19,391 nt of DNA from DASSCW01 sp036555005. Lineage in GTDB: Bacteria; Chloroflexota; Limnocylindria; QHBO01. The stretch spans positions 1 to 19,391 of the forward strand of contig DATBME010000015.1 in the NCBI GenBank assembly GCA_036555005.1. Direction: 5' to 3'. Below, piece after piece: positions 1 through 6,484 of the stretch. The position numbers and the translations under genes were made by a program. The notes under the pieces are model-generated. The model did not search any database. It saw only the letters and a program-made list of their open reading frames with translations, and had not been told where the DNA came from. Positions within the stretch are counted from its first letter, which is position 1. Each line of letters opens with the position of its first letter.

Positions 1-1
1 C

Positions 2-97
2 GTCCTGCCGGGCCATGGTCCGGAGACGACCGTCGGGCGCGAGCGACCCTGGATGGAGCGCATCGCCGCAGCCGGACGGCTCCTCATCCCCGGCTGA
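2..97 (+). CDS. MBL-fold metallo-hydrolase, C-terminal fragment (5' end outside window)
   Basis: Reading from base 2, an open frame runs to a TGA at 95-97 and encodes 31 residues beginning VLPGHGPETTVGRER. This is the typical end of glyoxalase II-like MBL-fold hydrolases, where the His of LPGHGP is a late metal ligand and is followed by a TxGxER stretch. The rest of the gene lies upstream of the window, so substrate and full length cannot be judged. It is the same fold family as the complete UPF0173 gene 59 bp downstream, but that protein has different motifs, so this is not a simple tandem duplicate. The identification rests on a short tail only; frame and motif agree well. Confidence 0.7.
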   Translation, partial: VLPGHGPETTVGRERPWMERIAAAGRLLIPG

Positions 98-114
98 TCG
101 GGCAGCCTCCCGAT
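97..114 (+). terminator. Hairpin at the end of the MBL-fold gene
   Basis: ATCGGG, six loop bases and CCCGAT form a perfect 6-bp stem that begins at the last base of the stop codon. No T-run follows, so it is at best an atypical intrinsic terminator. A TACGAT box at 122-127 just after it could be a -10 element for the next gene. Confidence 0.3.
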
Positions 115-156
115 GCGCGGCTACGATGAGGACGACCAAGCGAGGAGGAACGGCGC

Positions 157-864
157 ATGGCGAAGCTGAGGATCACCAGGCTCGGGCACGGCGGCGTGCT
201 GTATCGGTCCCCGCAGGACAAGTGGGTCTGGATCGACCGCTGGAGCACGTCCCCCGACTACGCTGACGAGTTCCGCACGCCGCAGCAGGTCGACGTCATC
301 GCCCCGACACACGGACACTTCGACCACATCGGTGACGACGGCGCGGACGTGCTCGAGCTGGCGAGCGTCGGCGGCCAGCTCATCGGCTCGCACGAGATGA
401 GCATCTTCTTCATCGGCAAGGGCGTCGAAGGCGCGGTGGGCATGAACAAGGGCGGGACCTTCGAGGCGGCCGGCATCCGCTTCACCATGGTCCACGCCGA
501 GCACTCGGGCGCGGTCACGCTGACCGGCGGCGGCCCGACCAGCCGCGAGGTCGGCTGCTGGGGCTGGGTCATCCACTTCGAGGACGGGACCTGCGTCTAT
601 CACACCGGCGACACGGACCTGTTCGGCGACATGGCGCTGGTGCGCGAGCGCTGGACGCCGTCGATCGCCATCATGCCCATCGGGGGGCACTACACCATGG
701 GCCCGGCGGACGCCGCGCGGGCGGTTGACCTGATCGGTGCCCAGACCGTGATCCCTGTGCACTACGGCACGTTCCCCATCCTGGCCGGCACGCCCGACGC
801 GCTGGCCGCCGAGACATCGGCTCACGTGGTTGCGCTGGAGCCGGGAGAGACTTGGGAGGCCTGA
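157..864 (+). CDS. UPF0173-type metal-dependent hydrolase (MBL fold)
   Basis: The 235-aa protein has the metallo-beta-lactamase metal-binding motif THGHFDH at residues 51-57. Further likely ligands are His116 (VHAEHS), Asp152 (HTGDTD) and His202 (PVHYGTFP), plus a GGHYTMGP segment at 176-183. This order and length (about 230 aa) match the UPF0173/YtkL-like family of probable Zn-dependent cytosolic hydrolases, whose physiological substrate is not established. The ATG at 157 is preceded by AGGAGG at 143-148 with 8-nt spacing, a strong reason for this start. A TACGAT box at 122-127 could be its -10 element. The next gene starts one base after its stop, so the two are probably co-transcribed. Confidence 0.88.
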   Translation: MAKLRITRLGHGGVLYRSPQDKWVWIDRWSTSPDYADEFRTPQQVDVIAPTHGHFDHIGDDGADVLELASVGGQLIGSHEMSIFFIGKGVEGAVGMNKGGTFEAAGIRFTMVHAEHSGAVTLTGGGPTSREVGCWGWVIHFEDGTCVYHTGDTDLFGDMALVRERWTPSIAIMPIGGHYTMGPADAARAVDLIGAQTVIPVHYGTFPILAGTPDALAAETSAHVVALEPGETWEA

Positions 865-865
865 C

Positions 866-1318
866 ATGTCACTGATCCTTTCGATCCTGGCGGGGCTGCT
901 GGGCAGCCTGTTCGGCTCGGCGGCACGCGCCGGCACGGCGATGGCTCGCGCCCGGCTGGAGGGCGAAGAAGCGCCCGACATGCTGAACATCAACGGCTCG
1001 CCGGTGGCCGGCGTGGTCGGCGGCGTGGTGGGCAGCGTGCTCGGCGTCCGAACAGCCTTCTGGCTGGGCGCCGTGCTCGGCGCCGCCGGCATGGATCGCT
1101 TCGACGCCTACCTGCTGCGACGGGTGGGGATCGACATCGACGCACTGGTCGCCAAGGCGACCGAGGCGGCGCGTGCCGCACAGTCAGCTGCCGCCGAGGC
1201 TGCCGACGCTGCAGAGCAGCGCGCCGTCGAGATGGCTGACTCGGCCGAGGACGCCGCCGAGGACGCCGGCGCCAAGGTCAAGTCGGCTGCGGAGGAGGCC
1301 GCCGGGGAGGCCGGCTAG
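866..1318 (+). CDS. Ala/Gly-rich hypothetical membrane-associated protein
   Basis: A 150-aa protein with no family I recognise. Residues 1-20 are hydrophobic (MSLILSILAGLLGSLFG). Residues 48-74 are a glycine-rich hydrophobic stretch of glycine-zipper type (AGVVGGVVGSVLG and following). From about residue 92 onward there is an Ala/Glu-rich segment expected to form a long amphipathic helix or coiled coil. This suggests a membrane-anchored helical protein, but no activity can be inferred. I chose the ATG at 866 over an in-frame ATG at 830 because GGAGG at 855-859 lies 6 nt upstream of it and because it then starts just after the UPF0173 stop. The next gene follows after 6 nt. Confidence 0.7.
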   Translation: MSLILSILAGLLGSLFGSAARAGTAMARARLEGEEAPDMLNINGSPVAGVVGGVVGSVLGVRTAFWLGAVLGAAGMDRFDAYLLRRVGIDIDALVAKATEAARAAQSAAAEAADAAEQRAVEMADSAEDAAEDAGAKVKSAAEEAAGEAG

Positions 1319-1324
1319 GCGACG

Positions 1325-2005
1325 GTGGCCGCCAGGCAGGCGACGCTGCGCATCTACCTGGAGCGTGGCGCGAAGCGGACCTTCGCGGGCGCGCTGGACT
1401 GGCCGGGCTGGAGCCGCTCCGGCAAGGACCAGGAGCTGGCCGTCGAGGCGCTGCTGGCCTACGCGCCGCGCTACGCCCGCGCCCTGAAGCGGGCGGGGCT
1501 GAATGAGGCGCCGCCAGGCACGGAGGCGACGGTCGAGATCGTGCAGCGGATGGCCGGTGGCAGCGGGACCGACTTCGGGGTGCCCAGCGACGCGCCCAAG
1601 CATGATGCGCAGCCGCTGAAGGGGCGAGAGCTGTCACGTCAGCGCGCATTGCTCGAGGCCGCCTGGCAGGCGTTCGACGATGCCGCCGTGGCGGCGCGGG
1701 GCAAGACCCTGAGCGTCGGACCGCGCGGCGGCGGGCGCACCCTCGCCAAGATGACCGGCCACGTCCTGGAGGCGGAGGTCGCCTACCTCGGCCAGCTGGG
1801 CAGCAAGCCGCCGACCGGCGCCGGGGACGAGATGGCGGCGGTGCGCCAGGCCGCGCTGGCTGCCCTGGACGCCGTGGCCAACGGCGCCCCGCTGGACCGC
1901 CCGCGCAACACCAAGCGTCCGTGGAGTCCGCGCTACTTCATCCGCCGCTCGGCGTGGCACGCCCTGGACCACGCCTGGGAGCTCGAGGATCGGACCCCGC
2001 GCTGA
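1325..2005 (+). CDS. HicB-like N-terminal region fused to a DinB-like domain
   Basis: A 226-aa protein with a GTG start 6 nt after the preceding stop. Residues 8-45 (LRIYLERG...FAGALDWPGW...ELAVEAL) resemble the HicB/UPF0150 beta-beta-alpha fold. Residues about 104-223 look like a DinB/YfiT four-helix bundle: His146 (MTGHVLEAE) with His212 and His216 (WHALDHAWE) match the usual three-His metal site of that superfamily. Many DinB-like proteins are metal-dependent transferases using small thiols, but no substrate can be assigned. A GGGGAGG at 1304-1310 is 14 nt from the GTG, rather distant, so translation may be coupled to the upstream gene. The family call comes from motif resemblance. Confidence 0.7.
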   Translation: MAARQATLRIYLERGAKRTFAGALDWPGWSRSGKDQELAVEALLAYAPRYARALKRAGLNEAPPGTEATVEIVQRMAGGSGTDFGVPSDAPKHDAQPLKGRELSRQRALLEAAWQAFDDAAVAARGKTLSVGPRGGGRTLAKMTGHVLEAEVAYLGQLGSKPPTGAGDEMAAVRQAALAALDAVANGAPLDRPRNTKRPWSPRYFIRRSAWHALDHAWELEDRTPR

Positions 2006-2007
2006 CT

Positions 2008-2029
2008 GGCCGGCGTCAGACGCCGGGCC
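2008..2029. terminator. GC-rich hairpin between convergent genes
   Basis: CCGGCG (2010-2015), loop TCAGA and CGCCGG (2021-2026) form a perfect stem. GG at 2008-2009 can extend it by pairing with CC at 2028-2029 across one bulged G. The minus-strand gene's stop codon (2016-2018) falls in the loop. It separates two convergent genes only 10 bp apart, a natural place for bidirectional termination, but no T-run is seen on either side. Confidence 0.4.
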
Positions 2030-2606
2030 GCACCAGCGCCTCGACCAGGATGTGCCACACCAGCACTGACCCCAGGCCGATGGCGACCAGCCCGATCACC
2101 ATGTTCAGCGCCAGCGCGCGCACGGTGACCACCGCCTGCAGCGTGCCCTCACGACGCTCCCAGCCCAGCTGGAGCAGGGGCGCGACGGCGGCCACCAGGG
2201 CCAGCACCGGCGCCACGACCAGGAAGAGGTCGAGCGCACCGACGCTGGTGACCGCCGATTGGATGGGCGCCGCCACGTCGCGCACGGCGGTGAGGCCGAG
2301 CTCGTACGAGAGCAGCGAGGCGACCACGAACAGGAATGTGGGAAGGAGGATGAGCGCGGCGGCCACGGCGAAGGCCGTCGGGTGGCGCCACGCGGGGCGA
2401 ATGGTCATGACCGCGTCTCCTTGCAGGGCGCGGCGGGCCGCGCTTACGCGAAGCGCGAGACCGGTCGACACCAGGTCGAGCGCCACGCGCGGGGTGAGTG
2501 GAAGATCGCCGACCAGGTCCAGCAGCTCGTCGCCGTAGCGCCGGCGCCAGGCGCCGGGATAGCTGACCAGCAGGATCCGGGCGAGCCGGTCGCGGGACGC
2601 GCTCAT
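2016..2606 (-). CDS. PadR-associated integral membrane protein
   Basis: A 196-aa protein. Residues 1-60 form a soluble helical part containing YPGAWRRRYGDELLDLV and LTPRVALDLV, a pattern often seen in proteins encoded directly after PadR regulators. Three hydrophobic segments follow at about 83-105, 128-150 and 164-186. The ATG at 2606 overlaps the padR stop as ATGA, so translation is probably coupled; this fixes the start and rejects the longer 304-aa reading that would overlap most of padR. By analogy it may modulate the regulator or a membrane process, but no biochemical function is evident. It ends 10 bp from the convergent DinB-like gene. Confidence 0.75.
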   Translation of the reverse strand: MSASRDRLARILLVSYPGAWRRRYGDELLDLVGDLPLTPRVALDLVSTGLALRVSAARRALQGDAVMTIRPAWRHPTAFAVAAALILLPTFLFVVASLLSYELGLTAVRDVAAPIQSAVTSVGALDLFLVVAPVLALVAAVAPLLQLGWERREGTLQAVVTVRALALNMVIGLVAIGLGSVLVWHILVEALVRPGV

Positions 2607-2905
2607 GCGCCCACCCGCTGCAGGCCGGTGCGCACCGCCCGGTCGAGGCCGCTCAGCCGGCTGGCCAGCACGCGGCGTCCGCCGGGCGTCAGCCGGTAGG
2701 GACGGCGCCGCCCATCGCTGGCGAGCGGGGCGACATGCCCCTCGTCCTCCAGGCGGCTGAGCGCGCCGTACAACGTCCCCGGGCCGAGACGCACGCCGGC
2801 GAAGTCGGCGATGTCCAGCAGCATGGCGTGGCCGTGCTTGGGTCCGCTGGCCAGGCTGATCATCAGCAACAGGCCCGGATCGTTGGTTGGTGCGGGACTG
2901 GCCAT
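2603..2905 (-). CDS. PadR-family transcriptional regulator
   Basis: A 100-aa winged-helix protein. It has the PadR hallmarks GPGTLYGALSRLEDEGHV (recognition helix, about residues 41-58) and GRRRPYRLTPGGRRVLA (wing and last helix, about 65-81). It is short for the family and lacks the long C-terminal dimerisation helices, as in PadR subfamily 2. PadR proteins usually repress divergent or downstream drug-export genes, and an ABC exporter starts 118 bp away on the opposite strand. The ATG at 2905 has GAGGAGG just upstream, closely spaced. A perfect palindrome 27 bp upstream of the start, overlapping its own -10 box, suggests autoregulation. The gene overlaps the membrane-protein gene by 4 nt. 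Confidence 0.9.
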   Translation of the reverse strand: MASPAPTNDPGLLLMISLASGPKHGHAMLLDIADFAGVRLGPGTLYGALSRLEDEGHVAPLASDGRRRPYRLTPGGRRVLASRLSGLDRAVRTGLQRVGA

Positions 2906-2923
2906 CGGCCTCCTCGTCTGGCG

Positions 2924-2951
2924 TCGACAACTACTACGTCACACGTAGTAT
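2924..2951 (+). promoter_or_regulatory. Candidate promoter for ABC exporter 1, overlapping the operator
   Basis: TCGACA (2924-2929), a 16-bp spacer and TAGTAT (2946-2951) point towards the exporter. The spacer and part of the -10 box consist of the palindrome. The short spacer and a leader of about 65 nt leave some doubt. Confidence 0.4.
2932..2950. promoter_or_regulatory. Probable PadR operator (perfect 8-bp inverted repeat)
   Basis: TACTACGT, CAC, ACGTAGTA is a perfect palindrome with a 3-bp centre in the 118-bp gap between padR and the exporter. It overlaps promoter-like boxes facing both ways. Size, symmetry and location fit a PadR dimer site; binding itself is inferred. Confidence 0.72.
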
Positions 2952-2975
2952 TGCCGCCGGCAGCGCGACCGTCAA
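2947..2975 (-). promoter_or_regulatory. Promoter of padR
   Basis: On the minus strand, TTGACG (2975-2970), a 17-bp spacer and AATACT (2952-2947) form a good sigma70-type promoter. The -10 box overlaps the palindrome at 2932-2950, so a bound repressor would block it. Confidence 0.6.
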
Positions 2976-3011
2976 GCCCGTTCATCTCTTCGGTGCGCCG
3001 GAGGACGGCGG

Positions 3012-3017
3012 TAGAAT
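3012..3017 (+). promoter_or_regulatory. -10 box for leaderless transcription of ABC exporter 1
   Basis: TAGAAT ends 6 nt before the ATG at 3024, and no Shine-Dalgarno precedes that ATG. Transcription would then start at or next to the A of the start codon. No convincing -35 box is seen. Confidence 0.4.
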
Positions 3018-3023
3018 CGGGTC

Positions 3024-3959
3024 ATGCCCCCTTCGGACGAGGTCCTTGTCCACGCGCGCGGTCTGACGAAGCGCTTCGGCGACTTCACGGCGGTCAACGC
3101 CATCGACTTCGACGTGCGGGTGGGCGAGGCGTTCGGCTTCCTGGGGCCGAACGGCGCCGGCAAGACCAGCACCATGCGCATGATCGCCTGCTCCTCGCCG
3201 GTCACCGCCGGTGAGCTGAGCGTGATCGGCATGGATCCGCGCCGCCAGGCGCCGCAGATCAAGGCGCGCCTCGGCGTGGTGCCCCAGCTCGACAACCTGG
3301 ACGCCGAGCTGACGGTGCGCGAGAACCTGGAGATGTACGCGCGCTACTTCGACATCCCCGACGCGGTGGCGCGCGCCCGCGCCGACGAGCTGCTCGACTT
3401 CGTGCAGCTGACCGAGCGAGCCACCGACCAGGTGGATCCGCTGTCCGGCGGCATGAAGCGACGCCTGACCATCGCCCGCTCGCTGATCAACGAGCCGGAG
3501 CTGATCATCCTGGACGAGCCGACCACGGGCCTGGACCCGCAGGCGCGGCACCTGCTGTGGGAGCGGCTCTACCGCCTGAAGCAGCGCGGCGCGACCCTGA
3601 TCATCACCACCCACTACATGGACGAGGCCGAGCAGCTGTGCGACAGGCTGGTGGTGATGGACAAGGCGGAGATCGCCGCCGAGGGCTCGCCGCGGGAGCT
3701 GATCGAGCGCTACTCCACTCGCGAGGTGCTGGAGCTGCGCTTCGGCGACGCCGTGCGCGAGAGCCTGGACGGCCGCCTCGACGGGCTGGCCGACCGGGTG
3801 GAGGCGCTCCCCGACCGCCACCTGCTGTACGTCGACGACGGCGAGCGCGCGCTGGAAGCGGTCCACGATCGCCAGATCCCGATCGAGTCGGCCCTCGTCC
3901 GCCGCGCCACGCTGGAGGATGTCTTCCTGCGCCTCACCGGCCGGTCACTGATCGAGTGA
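3024..3959 (+). CDS. ABC exporter 1 ATPase, NodI/DrrA-like
   Basis: A 311-aa cytoplasmic ATPase that would power export through the two ABC-2 permeases encoded downstream. Motifs: Walker A GPNGAGKTS (41-49), Q-loop Gln88 (VVPQLDN), signature LSGGMKRRL (140-148), Walker B LIILDE (160-165), D-loop GLDPQ and H-loop His197 (TTHYMDEAEQLCDR). The roughly 100-residue C-terminal extension ending TLEDVFLRLTGRSL is typical of DrrA/NodI-type exporters. The substrate could be a drug, lipid or glycan and cannot be told. There is no clear Shine-Dalgarno, and TAGAAT at 3012-3017 suggests a leaderless mRNA. The nearby PadR gene and palindrome suggest inducible repression. The permease gene follows after 4 nt. 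Confidence 0.93.
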   Translation: MPPSDEVLVHARGLTKRFGDFTAVNAIDFDVRVGEAFGFLGPNGAGKTSTMRMIACSSPVTAGELSVIGMDPRRQAPQIKARLGVVPQLDNLDAELTVRENLEMYARYFDIPDAVARARADELLDFVQLTERATDQVDPLSGGMKRRLTIARSLINEPELIILDEPTTGLDPQARHLLWERLYRLKQRGATLIITTHYMDEAEQLCDRLVVMDKAEIAAEGSPRELIERYSTREVLELRFGDAVRESLDGRLDGLADRVEALPDRHLLYVDDGERALEAVHDRQIPIESALVRRATLEDVFLRLTGRSLIE

Positions 3960-3963
3960 GCCG

Positions 3964-4734
3964 ATGACCGCCGCCACCCGCGTCCTGCAGCGCAACCTGC
4001 TCGTCTACCGGCGCACCTTCCGGGGCAGCATCTTCAGCTCGTTCGTCACGCCGCTGCTGTACCTGACGGCGATGGGCCTGGGCCTCGGCCAGCTGGTGAC
4101 GCGCGACGTCAGCAGCCTGCCGGGTGGCGACTACCTGTCATTCCTGGGCCCCGGCATCATGGCCGCCACCTGCATGCAGTCGGCCGTCTTCGAGTCGACC
4201 TTCCCGATCATGGGCAAGATCATGTGGCGCCGGAACTACGAGGCCATGCTGGCCACGCCGATCGGGGTGGGCAACATCCTGGGCGGCGAGCTGCTGTGGA
4301 TCGGCTTCCGGATGGTGCTCATCTCGAGCGTCTTCCTGGTCGTGCTGACGCTCTTCCGGATCCCGACCTCGGCCCTGGCGCTGCTGGCCGTCCCGGCCTG
4401 CGTGCTGCTGGGCATCGCCTTCTCGGCGGCGATCATCAGCTTCGCCGCCACGCAGCGCAACGATGCCGGCTTCGCCTGGATGTTCCGCTTCGTCGTCAAC
4501 CCCCTCTTCCTGTTCAGCGGCACCTTCTTCCCCCTGACCCAGATGCCGGACTGGGTCCAGTGGATCGCGGCGGCCACGCCCCTCTACCACGGGGTGGCCC
4601 TGGTCCGTGGGGTGGTCCTCGACGACGCCGCCACCCTGGCGAGCTGGCCCTGGCACGTCGCCTACCTGGTCACCTTCGCGGCGGCCTTCGCGGTCGTCGC
4701 TCATCGGCTCCTCAGCCGCCGGCTGGTGAAGTAG
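3964..4734 (+). CDS. ABC-2 type permease, NodJ-like (exporter 1, subunit A)
   Basis: A 256-aa integral membrane protein with about six hydrophobic segments (roughly 22-45, 58-80, 103-128, 135-160, 170-190 and 225-247). It opens with RNLLVYRRTFRGSIFSSFVTPLLYL and has the NodJ-like phrases YEAMLATPIGVGNILGGELLW and PLFLFSGTFFPLTQMPDW. It should form the translocation path together with the next permease and the upstream ATPase. The ATG at 3964 lies 4 nt after the ATPase stop, consistent with coupled translation. The second permease gene begins at or within 12 nt of its stop. Fold assignment is strong; the cargo is unknown. Confidence 0.9.
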   Translation: MTAATRVLQRNLLVYRRTFRGSIFSSFVTPLLYLTAMGLGLGQLVTRDVSSLPGGDYLSFLGPGIMAATCMQSAVFESTFPIMGKIMWRRNYEAMLATPIGVGNILGGELLWIGFRMVLISSVFLVVLTLFRIPTSALALLAVPACVLLGIAFSAAIISFAATQRNDAGFAWMFRFVVNPLFLFSGTFFPLTQMPDWVQWIAAATPLYHGVALVRGVVLDDAATLASWPWHVAYLVTFAAAFAVVAHRLLSRRLVK

Positions 4735-4746
4735 GTGTCCGGACCG

Positions 4747-5571
4747 ATGGAGGCCACCGCGCGGCGGTTGCTGGGACCGACCCCGACGCCCGAGATCGTC
4801 TCCTCCCTGCTGCGTGCCCGCCGGCTGGTCCAGCGCAACCTGCTGGTCTACCGGCACGGCTGGATCATCATCGTGTCCGGCTTCTTCGAGCCGCTCTTCT
4901 ACCTGCTGGGGATCGGCTTCGGGCTGGGCAGCCTGACGGAGGGCGTGACCCTGTCCAACGGCCAGACGATCCCCTACCAGGCCTTCGTGGCGCCGGGCCT
5001 GCTGGCCATGTCGACCATGAACGGCGCCATCGCCGAGTCCATCTTCAACGTGTTCTTCAAGCTGAACTTCGCGCGCATCTACGACGGCATCCTGGCCACC
5101 CCGCTGGGGATCCGCGAGATCGCCATCGGCGAGCTGGTCTGGTCGCTGATGCGCGGCGGCATGTACGTCATTGCCTTCCTGGGCGTGATGCTGGCGATGG
5201 GCCTGATCCTGTCCCCGTGGGCCGTGTTCGTGCCGGCCGCCGCGGTGCTGCTCGGCGCCGCCTTCAGCGCGGCCGGCCTGGCCACCACCGCCTACCTGCG
5301 CACCGTCCAGGACTTCGACCTGCCGATGGGGCTGGTGGTGATGCCGATGTTCCTGTTCAGCGGCGTCTTCTTCCCGGTCTCGTTCTACCCGGTGCCGGTC
5401 CAATGGCTGATGGAGGCGGTCCCGCTGTTCCACGGCGTGACGCTGCTGCGCGCGTTGACGACGGGGGTGATCGAGGCGCGACTGGCCTGGGACGTTCTCT
5501 ACCTGGTCGTGTTCTGCGGGATCTGCCTGTTCGTGGCCATGCGCCAGATCGAGCGGAAGCTGATCAAGTAG
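4747..5571 (+). CDS. ABC-2 type permease, NodJ-like (exporter 1, subunit B)
   Basis: A 274-aa paralogue of the preceding permease: both contain QRNLLVYR near the N-terminus, a LATPLGI/LATPIGV loop and an MFLFSGVFFP/LFLFSGTFFP segment before the fifth helix. The pair would form a heterodimeric membrane core. I place the start at the ATG at 4747, which has AGGTG at 4733-4737 with 9-nt spacing. A GTG at 4735, directly after the preceding stop, would add four residues but has no usable Shine-Dalgarno. It is the last gene of the unit; a 241-bp gap and the convergent pgsA gene follow. Confidence 0.88.
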   Translation: MEATARRLLGPTPTPEIVSSLLRARRLVQRNLLVYRHGWIIIVSGFFEPLFYLLGIGFGLGSLTEGVTLSNGQTIPYQAFVAPGLLAMSTMNGAIAESIFNVFFKLNFARIYDGILATPLGIREIAIGELVWSLMRGGMYVIAFLGVMLAMGLILSPWAVFVPAAAVLLGAAFSAAGLATTAYLRTVQDFDLPMGLVVMPMFLFSGVFFPVSFYPVPVQWLMEAVPLFHGVTLLRALTTGVIEARLAWDVLYLVVFCGICLFVAMRQIERKLIK

Positions 5572-5595
5572 GCCGGCGCGGATCCATCACTCAGG

Positions 5596-5793
5596 TCGCC
5601 AAATTCCAGCCTGGCTGATGTTAGGCGGGCTGGGCGTCCGCCAAGGCGCCTCCGAACGCGCGTTTCACGCTCGCCGCTGGCCGCGTGCAATCGGTCTTTG
5701 GCCCGATCGGTCGCCTAAGGCCAGCCACGCGGGAATCTGTCTAAAAATCGGGCGAAATCGGCTCATAGCGCCAGCCAGGCCGAAATCTGGCGA
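5596..5793. repeat. Imperfect 20-bp inverted repeat enclosing 158 bp
   Basis: TCGCCAAATTCCAGCCTGGC at 5596-5615 matches the reverse complement of 5774-5793 at 17 of 20 positions. The outermost TCGCCA/TGGCGA and the inner GCCTGGC/GCCAGGC are exact. It could be a long terminator-like stem between convergent genes or the remains of a small non-coding element with terminal inverted repeats. TCAG occurs just outside both ends (5591-5594 and 5797-5800), but not in the exact position expected of a target duplication. Confidence 0.55.
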
Positions 5794-5795
5794 AA
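5745..5795 (+). repeat. Short direct repeats AAATCKGGCGAAA
   Basis: AAATCGGGCGAAA at 5745-5757 recurs as AAATCTGGCGAAA at 5783-5795, 38 bp later with one mismatch. The second copy overlaps the right arm of the inverted repeat. Confidence 0.5.
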
Positions 5796-5812
5796 ATCAG
5801 TCAACGCCTGGG

Positions 5813-6484
5813 TCACGTGGGGGAGCCCGGCTCCCGTCCCAGCAGGAGCGGCAGTGCCGCGCGGACGTAGCCGAGGCCGGAGACCACACTCAGCACCGTT
5901 GCCAGCACCATGGTCGCCACGCCCACCGTGGTCAGCCACTCGCCCACGCCGAGGCTCGCCAGCGGACCACCGGTCGACGCGTCGTAGGCGAGCAGCAGGA
6001 GGCCGATGCCCAGCAGCGTGGCGAAGGTCTTGCCCTTGCCCCAGGCGCGGGCCGGCATGACCACGTCCGCGCTGGCCGCCAGCTGGCGCACGCCCTGCAC
6101 CACCAGCTCGCGGATGAGCAGCAGCGCCACGATCCAGGTCGACAGCAGCGAGACCTGGACCATGGCGATCAGCGCGCCCGCCACCAGCACCTTGTCGGCG
6201 GTGAGATCCATGAAGATGCCGAGCGGGCTGACCTCGCCGCGGGCGCGCGCGACCTGCCCATCCACGAAGTCGGTGAGCGCGGCCGCGCCGAACACCGCGA
6301 ACGCCAGCAGCCCGGCACCGGGGAACGGATAGAGCAGCAGCGCGATCACCACCGGCGTGGCGGCGATGCGCACCATGCCCAGCATGTTGGGCAGCGAGGT
6401 CAGGCGCGCGGGACGAGCAGGCTCCGCCACCGCGCCGGCGGGTGACGGATTCGACGCGCCGGTCGGGCGCTCAGCCTCGGCCAT
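5813..6484 (-). CDS. pgsA: CDP-diacylglycerol--glycerol-3-phosphate 3-phosphatidyltransferase (PgsA-like)
   Basis: A 223-aa membrane enzyme that would make phosphatidylglycerol phosphate from CDP-diacylglycerol and glycerol 3-phosphate. The complete CDP-alcohol phosphotransferase motif is present: Asp72, Asp75-Gly76, Ala79-Arg80, Gly89, Asp93 and Asp97. Several hydrophobic helices follow. The first 28 residues are a Pro/Ala-rich, probably disordered extension. PgsA rather than phosphatidylserine or cardiolipin synthase is inferred from length, the N-terminal LPNMLGMVRI motif and the neighbouring plsY. The start overlaps the plsY stop by 14 nt, which suggests coupled translation and links two successive steps of phospholipid synthesis. 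It is the last gene of its unit. Confidence 0.87.
   Translation of the reverse strand: MAEAERPTGASNPSPAGAVAEPARPARLTSLPNMLGMVRIAATPVVIALLLYPFPGAGLLAFAVFGAAALTDFVDGQVARARGEVSPLGIFMDLTADKVLVAGALIAMVQVSLLSTWIVALLLIRELVVQGVRQLAASADVVMPARAWGKGKTFATLLGIGLLLLAYDASTGGPLASLGVGEWLTTVGVATMVLATVLSVVSGLGYVRAALPLLLGREPGSPT

Larger units (their letters stand above)
5572..5812. other. Convergent intergenic gap, no gene seen
   Basis: This stretch lies between the 3' ends of exporter 1 and pgsA. It is more A/T-rich than its surroundings towards 5740-5800 and contains the inverted and direct repeats listed separately. A 63-codon minus-strand frame (5499-5690) overlaps the permease end and lacks support. Confidence 0.6.

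Noticed and set aside
121..1092. 323-codon minus-strand frame
   Set aside because: Antisense to the UPF0173 gene, which has intact metal-binding motifs and a strong ribosome-binding site.
2607..2930. N-terminal extension giving a 304-aa PadR-associated membrane protein
   Set aside because: The extension is the padR gene read in another frame. The ATGA overlap at 2603-2606 gives a natural start.
4138..5433. 431-codon minus-strand frame across exporter 1
   Set aside because: Composition is dominated by His, Gln, Asp and Arg with no domain; it is antisense to two clear ABC-2 permeases.
5821..5835. Palindrome GGGAGCC-C-GGCTCCC near the pgsA stop as a terminator
   Set aside because: It lies inside the pgsA coding sequence, before the stop in the direction of transcription, and encodes the protein's REPGS tail; no T-run.
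5618..6445. 275-codon plus-strand frame starting in the convergent gap
   Set aside because: Most of it is antisense to pgsA, which has a complete catalytic motif; the part within the gap has no Shine-Dalgarno or recognisable sequence.
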